Of a DNA stretch of 64,000 nt, positions 6,612 through 14,761 are shown piece by piece. Source of the DNA: Deltaproteobacteria bacterium (GTDB lineage: Bacteria > Myxococcota_A > Polyangia > Polyangiales > Ga0077539); the NCBI GenBank assembly GCA_016704445.1, contig JADJAE010000061.1:1-64000 (forward strand), read 5' to 3'. Position numbers and translations under genes: made by a program. The stretch's first letter is position 1. Every line of letters begins with the position of its first letter. The notes beneath the pieces are model-generated. The model did no database searches, was not told the DNA's origin, and saw only the letters and a list, made by a program, of their open reading frames with translations.

Positions 6612-9337
6612 GCGGCCACCGCCTCGTTGATGCGGGCGATCCAGTCAGGGAGCGTTCCGCCGAAGACCTCGTTGGCCGCGCCCCACCCGCCGAAGTCGGC
6701 GAAGGCGGGCATGAGGTCGAAGTCGTCACGGCTGAGCGAGAGGTTTTCCACGAGGTGCCCTTGGATGCGGGAGAGCCACGCGGTCTGCGCGGCGGTGAGC
6801 GGACGGTCCGCGGTGAGCTCGGCGAAGGCCTGCTGGATGCGCTCCGGGGCGGTGAGCAGCGGCGAGGTTGCGGTGGCGGCGTGCTTCACCATCGAGATGA
6901 TGTCCACGAGCGCCTTGTCGTAGCGGAGGTGGTGCGCCCGTCGGAGGAAGTCCTCGTTGAAGGGAGGATCGGTCACGCGCAGCCGGGTGCGCAGCTCCTC
7001 CAGGGCCTTCATCGACCAGTCCCGCGGGCTGTCGACGAGGATGCGGATGGCGTCGACGTGGTCGGGGTTCTCACGGACGTAGCGCTCGAAGGCCGAGAGG
7101 TAGTCCTCGGGCTTGTACTCGCGACCGTCGCTCCCGCGGACGACCCACTCGCTGGTGACGGTGTCGACCTGCTGCTCGGCGGAGAAGAACTGCCGCGTGG
7201 CCCTGGGATAGTCGCGGAGCAGCTTCTGGAACGCTCCATCGCGGAGCAGCTTCATCGCGGCGGTGAAGTCGGCCTTGAGCCTGCCCGGCAGGTTCTTGGC
7301 GTAGCCGCCGAGGTCGCCGTCGGGGACGTAGGCCGCGAAGAGCTCGCGCGCGTCGCCCGACATCTCCTTGTCGATGCGCTGGAGGCGCTTCACCAGGCTG
7401 CGGATGTTGTATTCGCGGTCGCGGTTCTGCCAGATGTCTTCGATGACGTCGGCGATGGACTTCGAGGGCTTGTCCGGCGGCACCTCGGTCATGTCGTTGG
7501 AGGCGCGGAAGTACTCCAGCAGCGTGCCGCCGAAGCAGTCGACCACGGTGAAGTGCGACTTGTCGGGCAGGTCGGGACTCCGTCGGGTGCCGCGCCCGAG
7601 CATCTGCACGAACAGGATGCGGGACTTCACGAAGCGCAGGAAGACGACGACCTCCAGGTCGGGCACGTCGACGCCGGTGGAGAGCAGGTCGACGGTGACC
7701 GCGATGCCGGGGCGGTCCTTGCGGTTGCGGAACTGCTTCACGCAGCGGAGCGGGCGGTCGACCTTGCCGGTGATCTTCTCGACGAAGTCGTCCCCGCGCC
7801 CGTAGATCTGCCTCGCCATCTTGGTGATCTCCTGCGCGTGCGAACCGTGCGCCCGATCGTTGGAGGCGAAGATCAGCGTCTTGGGGAAGCGCCCGTGCTC
7901 CTTCTCGAAGAGGTCGGTGAACTCCTTGAGCTTGCCCAACACCTTGCGGTTGGTGTCCGGGACCGTGATCGCACGCTCGATGGCCTCGGCATCGAAGGCT
8001 CGCTCCTCCTCCAGCTCGATGAAGTTGTCCTTGCCAGTGCCCAGGTCGATGACCCGGAGCTGCTCGCCCTCCTTCAGGAACACCCCCTTCGCCAGCACGC
8101 CGGAGGCGATGGAGAGCACGTCGTAGTCGACGAGGTAGCCCTCGCGCACGGCGTCCTCGTATTTGTACGAGAACACGAGGCTCTGGAAGTACGCCCCGGT
8201 GTGCGGCGCGGGCGTCGCCGTGAGGCCGATCTTCACCGCGTCGAAGTGGTCGAAGGTGCGCCGGAAGATCGCCTCGGCGTGGGCGTTGTAGCCGCGGTGG
8301 CACTCGTCCGCGACGATGAGGTCGAAGGCGTGTACCGGAATCGAGAGCGCCTCCAGATCGTCGTCACCGATCTCCTCGGCGTCGCCGCTGCCGTCGTCGA
8401 TCACGGCGCTGCGACCGAAGAGGTTCACCGCCATGCGCTGGATCGTGCAGACGTAGACGAAGGGGTCGGTGGCGCTGGGCTCGATGAGGCTCTTCGCGGG
8501 GAGGGCCTTCGGGTCGAACGCGTCGTCGCTGTCGTCGTCGCCGTCGTAGTCCCCGCCCTGGAGCTGCTGGCTGAACACGTCGAACTCGTCGGTGAAGCGC
8601 ACGCCGGGCTTGCACTCGTAGCTGTGAAACGCCCGCACCGCCTGCATAGCCAGCGCGCGGCGATCGACGAGGAAGAGCGCCCGGCGGACGGCGCCGGACG
8701 CGAGCAGTCGATAGAGCTGGTGGACGGTGACGAAGGTCTTGCCGGTGCCCGTGGCCATGGCGACGAGCATCCGGTGCTGCCTCGCGCCGAGGGTCTTCTC
8801 GATCGCCTCGACGGCGTCCCGCTGATACGGGCGCAGCTTCGGGTGGGTGTTGGGTCTGGACGCGAGCGCCGCGAGGGTTGCGTCGCGGTCGTGGCCGAGG
8901 AGGTCGGTGACTCCGTGCGGGCTGCGGAACTGGCCGAGGAGCCGCGCGAGTTCGAGTGGGTGGCGCAGGTCACGGAACCAGATCTGTTCGCCGTTCGACG
9001 CGAAGATGAGGGGGACGAGGTAGCCATCGCGCACGAAGCCTGTCGCCTGCTTCACCGCGCGCGCGTACCGCTCTGCCTGGGAGAGCACGTTCTGGACGTC
9101 GACCCCGTAGCGCTTGGCTTCGAGGATCGCGACCAGCTTCCCGGCGATGAAGAGCGCGTAGTCCGCAGGGCCGTCGTCCGTGGGCAGCTCTTCGACCGCG
9201 TGTGCGTGGAGGGTCTGCTCCCACGTCGGGGTGACTCCCTGCGCCGGCACCGGGACGATGGTCCAGCCGAGGGACTTCAGTTGTGTGTCGATCCGCAGCT
9301 TGCGGGTCTGCCACTCCTGCTCGCTGTAGGTCGTCAT
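6608..9337 (-). CDS. hsdR: Type I restriction endonuclease subunit R
   Basis: 909 aa, intact. The N-terminal nuclease domain has 'DYALFIAGKLVAILEAKRYG' (the D...ExK catalytic signature, near residues 60-78). The SF2 motor follows: 'LRPYQRDAVEAIEK', Walker A 'MATGTGKTF' (about residue 194), 'LFLVDRRAL', DEAD-like box 'VADECHRGYN' (about 342), 'GLTATP', 'VTVDLLSTGVDVPDLEVVVF' and motif VI 'QMLGRGTRRSPD' (about 579). It translocates and cuts unmodified DNA as part of the R2M2S complex. It is the first gene of the operon and starts 64 bp from the right-hand palindrome pair. Its motor motifs are intact, so with hsdM read through the system would be complete. Confidence 0.95.
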   Translation of the reverse strand: MTTYSEQEWQTRKLRIDTQLKSLGWTIVPVPAQGVTPTWEQTLHAHAVEELPTDDGPADYALFIAGKLVAILEAKRYGVDVQNVLSQAERYARAVKQATGFVRDGYLVPLIFASNGEQIWFRDLRHPLELARLLGQFRSPHGVTDLLGHDRDATLAALASRPNTHPKLRPYQRDAVEAIEKTLGARQHRMLVAMATGTGKTFVTVHQLYRLLASGAVRRALFLVDRRALAMQAVRAFHSYECKPGVRFTDEFDVFSQQLQGGDYDGDDDSDDAFDPKALPAKSLIEPSATDPFVYVCTIQRMAVNLFGRSAVIDDGSGDAEEIGDDDLEALSIPVHAFDLIVADECHRGYNAHAEAIFRRTFDHFDAVKIGLTATPAPHTGAYFQSLVFSYKYEDAVREGYLVDYDVLSIASGVLAKGVFLKEGEQLRVIDLGTGKDNFIELEEERAFDAEAIERAITVPDTNRKVLGKLKEFTDLFEKEHGRFPKTLIFASNDRAHGSHAQEITKMARQIYGRGDDFVEKITGKVDRPLRCVKQFRNRKDRPGIAVTVDLLSTGVDVPDLEVVVFLRFVKSRILFVQMLGRGTRRSPDLPDKSHFTVVDCFGGTLLEYFRASNDMTEVPPDKPSKSIADVIEDIWQNRDREYNIRSLVKRLQRIDKEMSGDARELFAAYVPDGDLGGYAKNLPGRLKADFTAAMKLLRDGAFQKLLRDYPRATRQFFSAEQQVDTVTSEWVVRGSDGREYKPEDYLSAFERYVRENPDHVDAIRILVDSPRDWSMKALEELRTRLRVTDPPFNEDFLRRAHHLRYDKALVDIISMVKHAATATSPLLTAPERIQQAFAELTADRPLTAAQTAWLSRIQGHLVENLSLSRDDFDLMPAFADFGGWGAANEVFGGTLPDWIARINEAVAA

Positions 9338-9401
9338 TGGCGCGGGACGCTAACGAAGTCCCTCTCTACCAGCAACGCGGGGCATCGACCGCGCGTCACC
9401 C

Positions 9402-9439
9402 CCACAGACGTCCGTAGCCCCACCTACAGACGACTGTAG
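9402..9439. repeat. Paired palindromes (REP-like hairpin), right border of the restriction island
   Basis: CCACAGACGTCCGTAG, CCCCAC, CTACAGACGACTGTAG: a diverged copy, in the same orientation, of the 1915-1952 arrangement. It keeps the 16-6-16 geometry but has lost the perfect symmetry. It lies in the short gap between the hsdR start and the stop of the next minus-strand gene. Between the two copies lie only the five island genes. Confidence 0.75.
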
Positions 9440-9440
9440 C

Positions 9441-10086
9441 TCACACCCCGCCCGCGATCGCCCGCTCCGCCTGCTTGCGCGTCAGCACCACGCGCACCTC
9501 GTCCCCGCCCACGCTCACCACCCCCCGCGCCCAGCCCGCTCGCCCGCAGCAGCGCCCGCACGCCCTTCACCAGCGCCGCGTCGGCCTTGTCCCGCTCCTT
9601 CGCCGCCGCGGTCTTCGGCCGCTTCGCGCGCTCGGCCTTCGCCGCCGCCGTGATCGCCCGCACCGGCGCCTTCGCCGCGGGCTGCCCCGCCACCGTCCCG
9701 CTCGCGATGAGCTCGGCCGCGCTGTCGGGCTCTGGCGTCGCCTTCGCCAGCCCGATGAGCGCATACGAGCGCTCGGGTCCCGCCGCCAGCGCCACCTCGC
9801 GAGGGACCTCCCTCACGATGGCGATGAGCTTCATCGCCTGCGCGATGCCGATGAGCTTCGTCGTCGTGAGGTACGCCTCCAGGCTCGCGTGCCCGCCGAC
9901 CGCGTAGAGCTTCCTCCTCAGGATCTCCGTCAGCGCCTCGCCGATGTCGTAGAAGCTCTCGACCACCGTCGCCAGCCGCCGCCGGATGAGCCCCTCCAGG
10001 GCCTTCAGCCGCTTCCGATGGATCTCCAGCGCCAGCGCCTTCGTCGCCTTGATGAGCTTCGCCTCGCCGCCCTTCGCCCTCGCCAT
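9441..10086 (-). CDS. Uncharacterised basic protein (frameshifted near C-terminus)
   Basis: About 214 aa after correcting the frame. Residues 1-100 are helical and well formed (RRRLATVVESFYDIGEALTE; 'HASLEAYLTTTKLIGIAQAM'; 'PREVALAAGPERSYALIGLA'). An Ala/Lys-rich linker 'AKAERAKRPKTAAAKERDKA' follows. The frame breaks in the G-run at 9521-9526; dropping one G gives the well-formed end VVSVGGDEVRVVLTRKQAER then AIAGGV and a stop at 9441, whereas the uncorrected frame turns into Gly/Arg repeats that run into the palindrome. A GGAG lies just before the ATG. I do not recognise a family; the compact helical part with a basic tail could bind DNA, but this is a guess from composition only. Confidence 0.6.
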
Positions 10087-10230
10087 CTCCAGGTCCCTCC
10101 TCCGCTCGGTTGGTGGGGCCGGAGCCTATCATCGGGCTGCGGGCGACTGACGGGGACTGATGACGTGGGCGGTCGCTCCCGTCGCTCCGCGACGGTGAGG
10201 CGCATTGGGAGGGCGTGGGCGGTCGCTCCC
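10087..10230. repeat. Short member of the composite intergenic repeat family
   Basis: Contains GTGGGCGGTCGCTCCC twice (about 10165-10181 and 10215-10231) around CGTCGCTCCGCGACGGTGAG then GCGCATTGGGAG. The same words make up the larger elements at 31.1-31.5 and 36.35-36.64 kb. No gene is seen. Confidence 0.55.
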
Positions 10231-12750
10231 CTACGTCGCGCCGAACAGCTCCTCCAGCGCCCGGACGTCGTCGCGGGCGCGCTTCGCCTCGCTGTCGATC
10301 GCCGCGAAGCGGTCGGGCCAGATGCGCGAGCACTCGCTCCTCGCCCAGCGCCGCAGCGACTGCTCTCCCTCGCGGTCGAGCCACGACGCGTGCACCGTGC
10401 GCACGGCCTCCTCGTGGTACTTCTGCAAGCCCCTCGGGTGCTTCGCCAGCGCCTCCAGGAAGTTGCTGATGCGCTCCACGTCGGTGCGAACCCGGCCCAG
10501 CATCTTCGACCAGTCCCTCGGAATCGGCTGCGTCGCAGGGGTCCTCGGGGCGGAGGGCGGAGCGGCGGGCGCGTCGGGCTTCTGCTTGAAGCGGTCCATC
10601 AGGTTGGACACCGTGGAGGTGGGCTTCATCTCCGCGGGCTGCACCGGGAAGTTCGTCGCCGTCGGGGCGCTCATCGGGACGCTCGTCGCCGCCATCGCCG
10701 AGCCCAGCGGGTCGCTGCGCGTCGCCTTGTCGGCGATGTCCATCCCGAAGAACTGCTCCAGGCCCGCCAGCTCGCGCAGGCGCAGCTCGCGGTCGGCCGG
10801 GTCGGTCGCGTCGAGGATGTCGATGACCTGCCGCGCGAAGTACCGCGACAGCACCTCGAAGGCCACGTCGGCCTTGGCCAGCTCGCGGTTCTGGTAGCGC
10901 AGCACGCTCTCGCTCACCTGGCCCGCGCGGCCCATCGCGTCGATGCGCGAGAGCAGCGTCTGCCCCGGCGGCAGCAGCATCTCCAGCCGTCCGCCCTGGT
11001 ACTCCGCGCGCACGAACATCTCCCCGAGCATCCGCTCGATGCTCTCCCTCGCCGAGTCGCGGAAGTCCTCGCCCATCCCCAGCACCCGCGCCGCGCAGCG
11101 CTCGCGCATCTGGTTGCGCACCTCGATCTCCACGGCGCTCTCGTTCATCAGCCCCGGCGAGGGCATCTGACGGCGTTTGCTCTCGGCCTCCTCGGGAGTG
11201 AGCCGCGAGAGCAGGTCGCGGCGGATCTCCCCGATGCGCAGGTTGGCCCTCGCCGCGCGCGCCGCCCGCTGGTCGTCGCTCACCTCGTGGTCGAGGAAGT
11301 GCGACAGGTTGGACTTGATCGTCGGGAGGAGTCCGCGCGCGTCCTCGCCCGCGACGATGTGCTCCCAGAGCTCGTCGAAGAGCTGCTCCTTCCGGCGCTC
11401 GAACTCCTGCTCGTTGAGGGTCTCCTTCACGGTCACCAGCGCGCCCCGCAGCGCCGTCTCCAGCTCGCCGAACTCCTTGCGGATCGCCGCCACGCTCTCC
11501 GCGTCGAGGCGCTCGAGCTCGTCCGAGAGGTAGCGGCCGATGGCGGCCTGGAGCTGGTCGAGCCCGCTCACCGGCTGCGTCTGGTTGTAGTAGTCCTGCA
11601 CCTGCCGGGCGACCGGGTGCCTCGGATCAACCCCCTGGTGCGCCCACACCTTGCTGTACGGGAAGACCCGGTCGATCGCCTGGTCCTTGAAGTTCCGCAC
11701 GGCGAGGGCCCAGTGCCAGTTGCCGTTCTCGTCGGGGTGGTCGAAGAGGTCGACCTTGGTGAGCACCACGAAGAGCCGGTCGTGCAGCTTGATCGAGCGG
11801 TCGGCCCGCTGCATCGCCCGCAACAGCTCGAGCTCCTGCTGCACCAGCGAGGGGCGGGTGACGTCCTTGACGAAGATGGTGACGTCCACCTCGTCGGCGA
11901 GCGCCTCCTCGGTGTCCCTCCGCGCCTTGTCGCTGGGGGCGTCGATGCCCGGCAGGTCCATCAGCACCACGCCCGGCATCGCGCCGCGCACGGGGATCAC
12001 CACCGTCACCACCTTCACCGCCCTCACCCCGGCGTAGGGCCGGTTGCCCGCGCGGGTGTCCTTGAGCGCGATGTACGGCCGGATGAGCTCCGCCAGCTCG
12101 TCGAGCGAGCTCGCGGTCAGCGTCGCGGGCGCGTGACCCAGCCGGGCCTTGATCTCCCCGAGCGAGGTCGCGATGTCCTGGAGCTCGGCCCACGCGGCCA
12201 CGTCGCGCCGCGACGAGCGGTCGTGGTCGTCGACCTCGTGGCCGGTGCGAGCGCGGTACGACCCTCGGAGGCGGGCGAGCTCCGCGGCGTTGAGGCCCTC
12301 CCAGCGCGTGGCGCTGCCGGGCTCGAGCGCGTCGAAGTAGCTGGCGATGCGCTGCTGAAACTCGTCCTTGGCGTAGTACTCGACGATGGCCTGGAAGGTT
12401 CCTTCGGGGCCGGGCTCGACCACGGTGGTCGACCAGGTGCAGCGCTCGGCCTCCGAGGGCAGCAGCTTCTCGCACTGCAGCCACGCCGAGAGGAAGGCGC
12501 TCTTGCCCTGCTTCTCCAGCCCCACGACCCCTATCTTCACCACGCCCTTGGCGAGCCTCCGCTGGCGGTGCGAGGCGCGCTCCTGGAGGTCCTCGAAGCG
12601 GTGGCGCAGCGTGGCCAGGTCGCGGGCGCGGTCGCTCTCCGCGGTGAAGTACGAGCCGAAGCGCTCGGTGAGCTGGCGGTAGCGGGTGATCCGATCGCCG
12701 AGGGACTTCAGCTCCCCAGCGCGCTGCCGTCGTGAGTCAGGACTCCACAT
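10231..12750 (-). CDS. Dynamin-family GTPase
   Basis: 839 aa. GTPase motifs: G1 'GVVGLEKQGKSAFLSAW' (about residues 74-90, GxxxxGKS), a Thr-containing switch region after 'LLPSEAERCTWSTTVVEPG' (G2 candidate), G3 'VVLMDLPGIDAPSD' (about 264) and G4 'LFVVLTKVDLFD' (about 328). The rest is a long helical region with several charged heptad stretches, as in the stalk of bacterial dynamin-like proteins, plus a Pro/Ala-rich linker (PDAPAAPPSAPRTPATQPIP) before a final helical domain. Such proteins act on membranes, and some are in phage defence. I start at ATG 12750 because GGAGG lies 7 bases upstream; a TTG nine codons earlier is less likely. No second dynamin partner is adjacent. Confidence 0.8.
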   Translation of the reverse strand: MWSPDSRRQRAGELKSLGDRITRYRQLTERFGSYFTAESDRARDLATLRHRFEDLQERASHRQRRLAKGVVKIGVVGLEKQGKSAFLSAWLQCEKLLPSEAERCTWSTTVVEPGPEGTFQAIVEYYAKDEFQQRIASYFDALEPGSATRWEGLNAAELARLRGSYRARTGHEVDDHDRSSRRDVAAWAELQDIATSLGEIKARLGHAPATLTASSLDELAELIRPYIALKDTRAGNRPYAGVRAVKVVTVVIPVRGAMPGVVLMDLPGIDAPSDKARRDTEEALADEVDVTIFVKDVTRPSLVQQELELLRAMQRADRSIKLHDRLFVVLTKVDLFDHPDENGNWHWALAVRNFKDQAIDRVFPYSKVWAHQGVDPRHPVARQVQDYYNQTQPVSGLDQLQAAIGRYLSDELERLDAESVAAIRKEFGELETALRGALVTVKETLNEQEFERRKEQLFDELWEHIVAGEDARGLLPTIKSNLSHFLDHEVSDDQRAARAARANLRIGEIRRDLLSRLTPEEAESKRRQMPSPGLMNESAVEIEVRNQMRERCAARVLGMGEDFRDSARESIERMLGEMFVRAEYQGGRLEMLLPPGQTLLSRIDAMGRAGQVSESVLRYQNRELAKADVAFEVLSRYFARQVIDILDATDPADRELRLRELAGLEQFFGMDIADKATRSDPLGSAMAATSVPMSAPTATNFPVQPAEMKPTSTVSNLMDRFKQKPDAPAAPPSAPRTPATQPIPRDWSKMLGRVRTDVERISNFLEALAKHPRGLQKYHEEAVRTVHASWLDREGEQSLRRWARSECSRIWPDRFAAIDSEAKRARDDVRALEELFGAT

Positions 12751-12849
12751 CGCAATGCCTCCGTCGTTGGCCTTCAAGCGGGCGGCGGCGGTTCTAACAC
12801 ACGCCGGGGAGCGGGCGATTCACCAGCATCCGCGCTGCGGAGGGCGGCG

Positions 12850-14031
12850 CTAGAAGGTGCCGAGGAAGCGCACCAGCTGGAAGGGCGTGGTGGGGCGGTC
12901 GAAGGCGAAGGAGACCGCCTGGCCGTTGAGCAGGTAGTCGCCGGAGGAGGTGTGGACGATGTCGGTCATGCCCGCGGGGACATCGACCGTGGCGGTGCTG
13001 GCCGCGCTCCAGTCGGCGAGGGTCGGGGTGACCCGCGTGACCTGGCTGGTGAAGGCGACCAGGAGGCTGCCGCCCGAGAGGGTCATCCCGTCGGCGCCGC
13101 TCAGCAGCGGCAGGCCGTCGAAGAAGGTTCCGCGGAGGGAGACGTTGGCGACGGCGCGGTCGCGGAGGCCCACGCGCACGAGCCGAGAGGGGAGGTAGAT
13201 GAGGCTGAGGAGCGCGCTCTGGTCGGGGAGCACCACCAGCGCGTTCTGCCCGACGGCGCCGCCCGAGAGCAGGTCGTGGGTGACGAAGGTCGAGAGGGCG
13301 CCGCCGGGCTCGATGCGATAGATGCGCGGGTGCTCGCGGTCGGACACGTACAGCCCGCCGTCGGCGGAGAACGCGACGTCGGTGCAGGTCGCCCTCGCGA
13401 AGGCAGGCGCCAGGGGGATGCGCGCGACGCGGGACCCCGTGTCGAGGTCGAAGATCAACACGTAGCCGTCGTAGGGGTGGTTCGACTCGCCCGCGGCGCG
13501 GCGGTCCTCCATGGAGCACACGGCGAGGCGGCGGCGGGCGACGTCGACGTCCATGCCGAGCGTCCACCAGAGGCCGGGCGCCGTCTCTCGATAGAAGACC
13601 TCGTCGAGCCCGGTGGTGGCGTCGACCTGATGGACCGAGCCGTCCGCGAGGCTGCCCACGAAGAAGCGGTGAGAGCCGGGGTCGAAGGTTCCGCCTTCGG
13701 GGAAGCGCGCGGCCAGGGGATAGGTCCCCATGAAGGTGCGCGGCGCATCGGGGACGACCGGGACATCGGTGACCGCGGGAGCATCGACGGCGACAGGGAC
13801 GTCGGTGGCGACAGGGACGTCGATGGCGGCAGGGACGTCGATGGCGGCAGGGACGTCGATGGCGCTGTCTGAGCGCGCGGTGTCGACGGCGGAGACGTCC
13901 TGCGAGGTCACGTCGGGCGGAGCGTCGGCGGTGACGGTGACATCGACGGCGGCGTCGGTGACCGAGGTGCCCGCGTCGCCGCAGGCCGGGAGCATCGCGA
14001 GGAGCAGGGCGAGGTGGCGCGCTTGGAGCAT
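12850..14031 (-). CDS. Secreted lipoprotein with SMP-30/NHL-like beta-propeller
   Basis: 393 aa. The signal peptide MLQARHLALLLAMLPACGDA ends in a lipobox (LPAC). An Asp/Ala/Val/Pro spacer follows, containing DVPAAIDVPAAIDVP-type tandem repeats (about residues 40-95). The mature domain shows propeller-like blades: 'GTFDPGSHRFFVGSLADGSV', 'ARRRLAVCSMEDRRAAG', 'YVLIFDLDTGSRVARIPLA', 'VAFSADGGLYVSDREHPRIY'. I start at ATG 14031 because it is the only start giving a signal peptide; the longer frame upstream is antisense to the divergent gene. Function is unknown; the blade motifs suggest a sugar-lactone-lactonase-like fold. Confidence 0.7.
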   Translation of the reverse strand: MLQARHLALLLAMLPACGDAGTSVTDAAVDVTVTADAPPDVTSQDVSAVDTARSDSAIDVPAAIDVPAAIDVPVATDVPVAVDAPAVTDVPVVPDAPRTFMGTYPLAARFPEGGTFDPGSHRFFVGSLADGSVHQVDATTGLDEVFYRETAPGLWWTLGMDVDVARRRLAVCSMEDRRAAGESNHPYDGYVLIFDLDTGSRVARIPLAPAFARATCTDVAFSADGGLYVSDREHPRIYRIEPGGALSTFVTHDLLSGGAVGQNALVVLPDQSALLSLIYLPSRLVRVGLRDRAVANVSLRGTFFDGLPLLSGADGMTLSGGSLLVAFTSQVTRVTPTLADWSAASTATVDVPAGMTDIVHTSSGDYLLNGQAVSFAFDRPTTPFQLVRFLGTF

Positions 14032-14146
14032 CGCGGGATGCTCGCAAACTCGATGGCTGCTGGCTATCGGTCCGCCGGTCAGAATCGCCAGCGGGTCCGA
14101 GGCTTGCGCGGGCGTCGCGCAGCGGCGATATCCTCTCGGGGATACA

Positions 14147-14758
14147 GTGACCATCGGCCGTCTCCTCACCCCGATGCTCGTGCTGCTGTGGGGCTGCGCG
14201 AGCCCCGACCGTGCCCCGGCAGGCCATGACGCGGCCGTGGTGGACGTCCCCGACGTGGCTGTGGTCGACGCTCCCGACGCGGCCGTGGTTGTCGACGCTC
14301 CCGACGCGGCCGTGGTGGACGTCCCCGAGGTGCCCGGTCCGGTGGAGCTCGGCACCGGGGCAGAGCGCTGGGAGCCGCGGCCCCGCGACGGGGGAGAGCT
14401 CACGCTGGTGCACGGTCCGCAGGGGGGCTGGCACGTGTTCGGGCGGGTGCGGCTGCGCGGCGTGACGCCGGACGTCTACCTGACCTTCACGCTCACCCCG
14501 GTGGGCGGCGGGGCGCCGGTCAACCTCGCCAACGAGACCGTGCGCCGACAGGAGCGCCGAGGGCTCACCCTCGTCGGAGAGGTCTACGAGTCGGCGTGGA
14601 GCGAGCTGGTCATCCTGGCCGACGGGGTGCGGCCGACGGACGTGGCGGGGCGGAGGTTCCGCTTCGGGGTGCGCGTCGAGCGACCGGACCCCGAGCGGAT
14701 GCGAGTGCTGGTGGCGACGGACGAGCGGGGCGTGACGGTGGTCGACCCCGCGCGGTGA
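14147..14758 (+). CDS. Small secreted lipoprotein, unknown function
   Basis: 203 aa from GTG 14147. The signal peptide VTIGRLLTPMLVLLWGCASP has a lipobox-like LWGC. A spacer built of 'AAVVDVPDVAVVDAPDAAVV' repeats follows (about residues 30-62), then a ~135-residue globular part with beta-rich stretches 'GGWHVFGRVRLRGVTPDVYL' and 'RRGLTLVGEVYESAWSELVI'. It is transcribed divergently from the propeller lipoprotein with a ~115-bp shared upstream region. No family is recognised. Confidence 0.65.
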   Translation: MTIGRLLTPMLVLLWGCASPDRAPAGHDAAVVDVPDVAVVDAPDAAVVVDAPDAAVVDVPEVPGPVELGTGAERWEPRPRDGGELTLVHGPQGGWHVFGRVRLRGVTPDVYLTFTLTPVGGGAPVNLANETVRRQERRGLTLVGEVYESAWSELVILADGVRPTDVAGRRFRFGVRVERPDPERMRVLVATDERGVTVVDPAR

Positions 14759-14761
14759 GCG

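Noticed and set aside
9402..9439. Intrinsic terminator for the gene at 9441-10086
   Set aside because: Hairpin-forming but with no T-tract on either strand, and the same structure occurs at the other island border; described as repeat instead.
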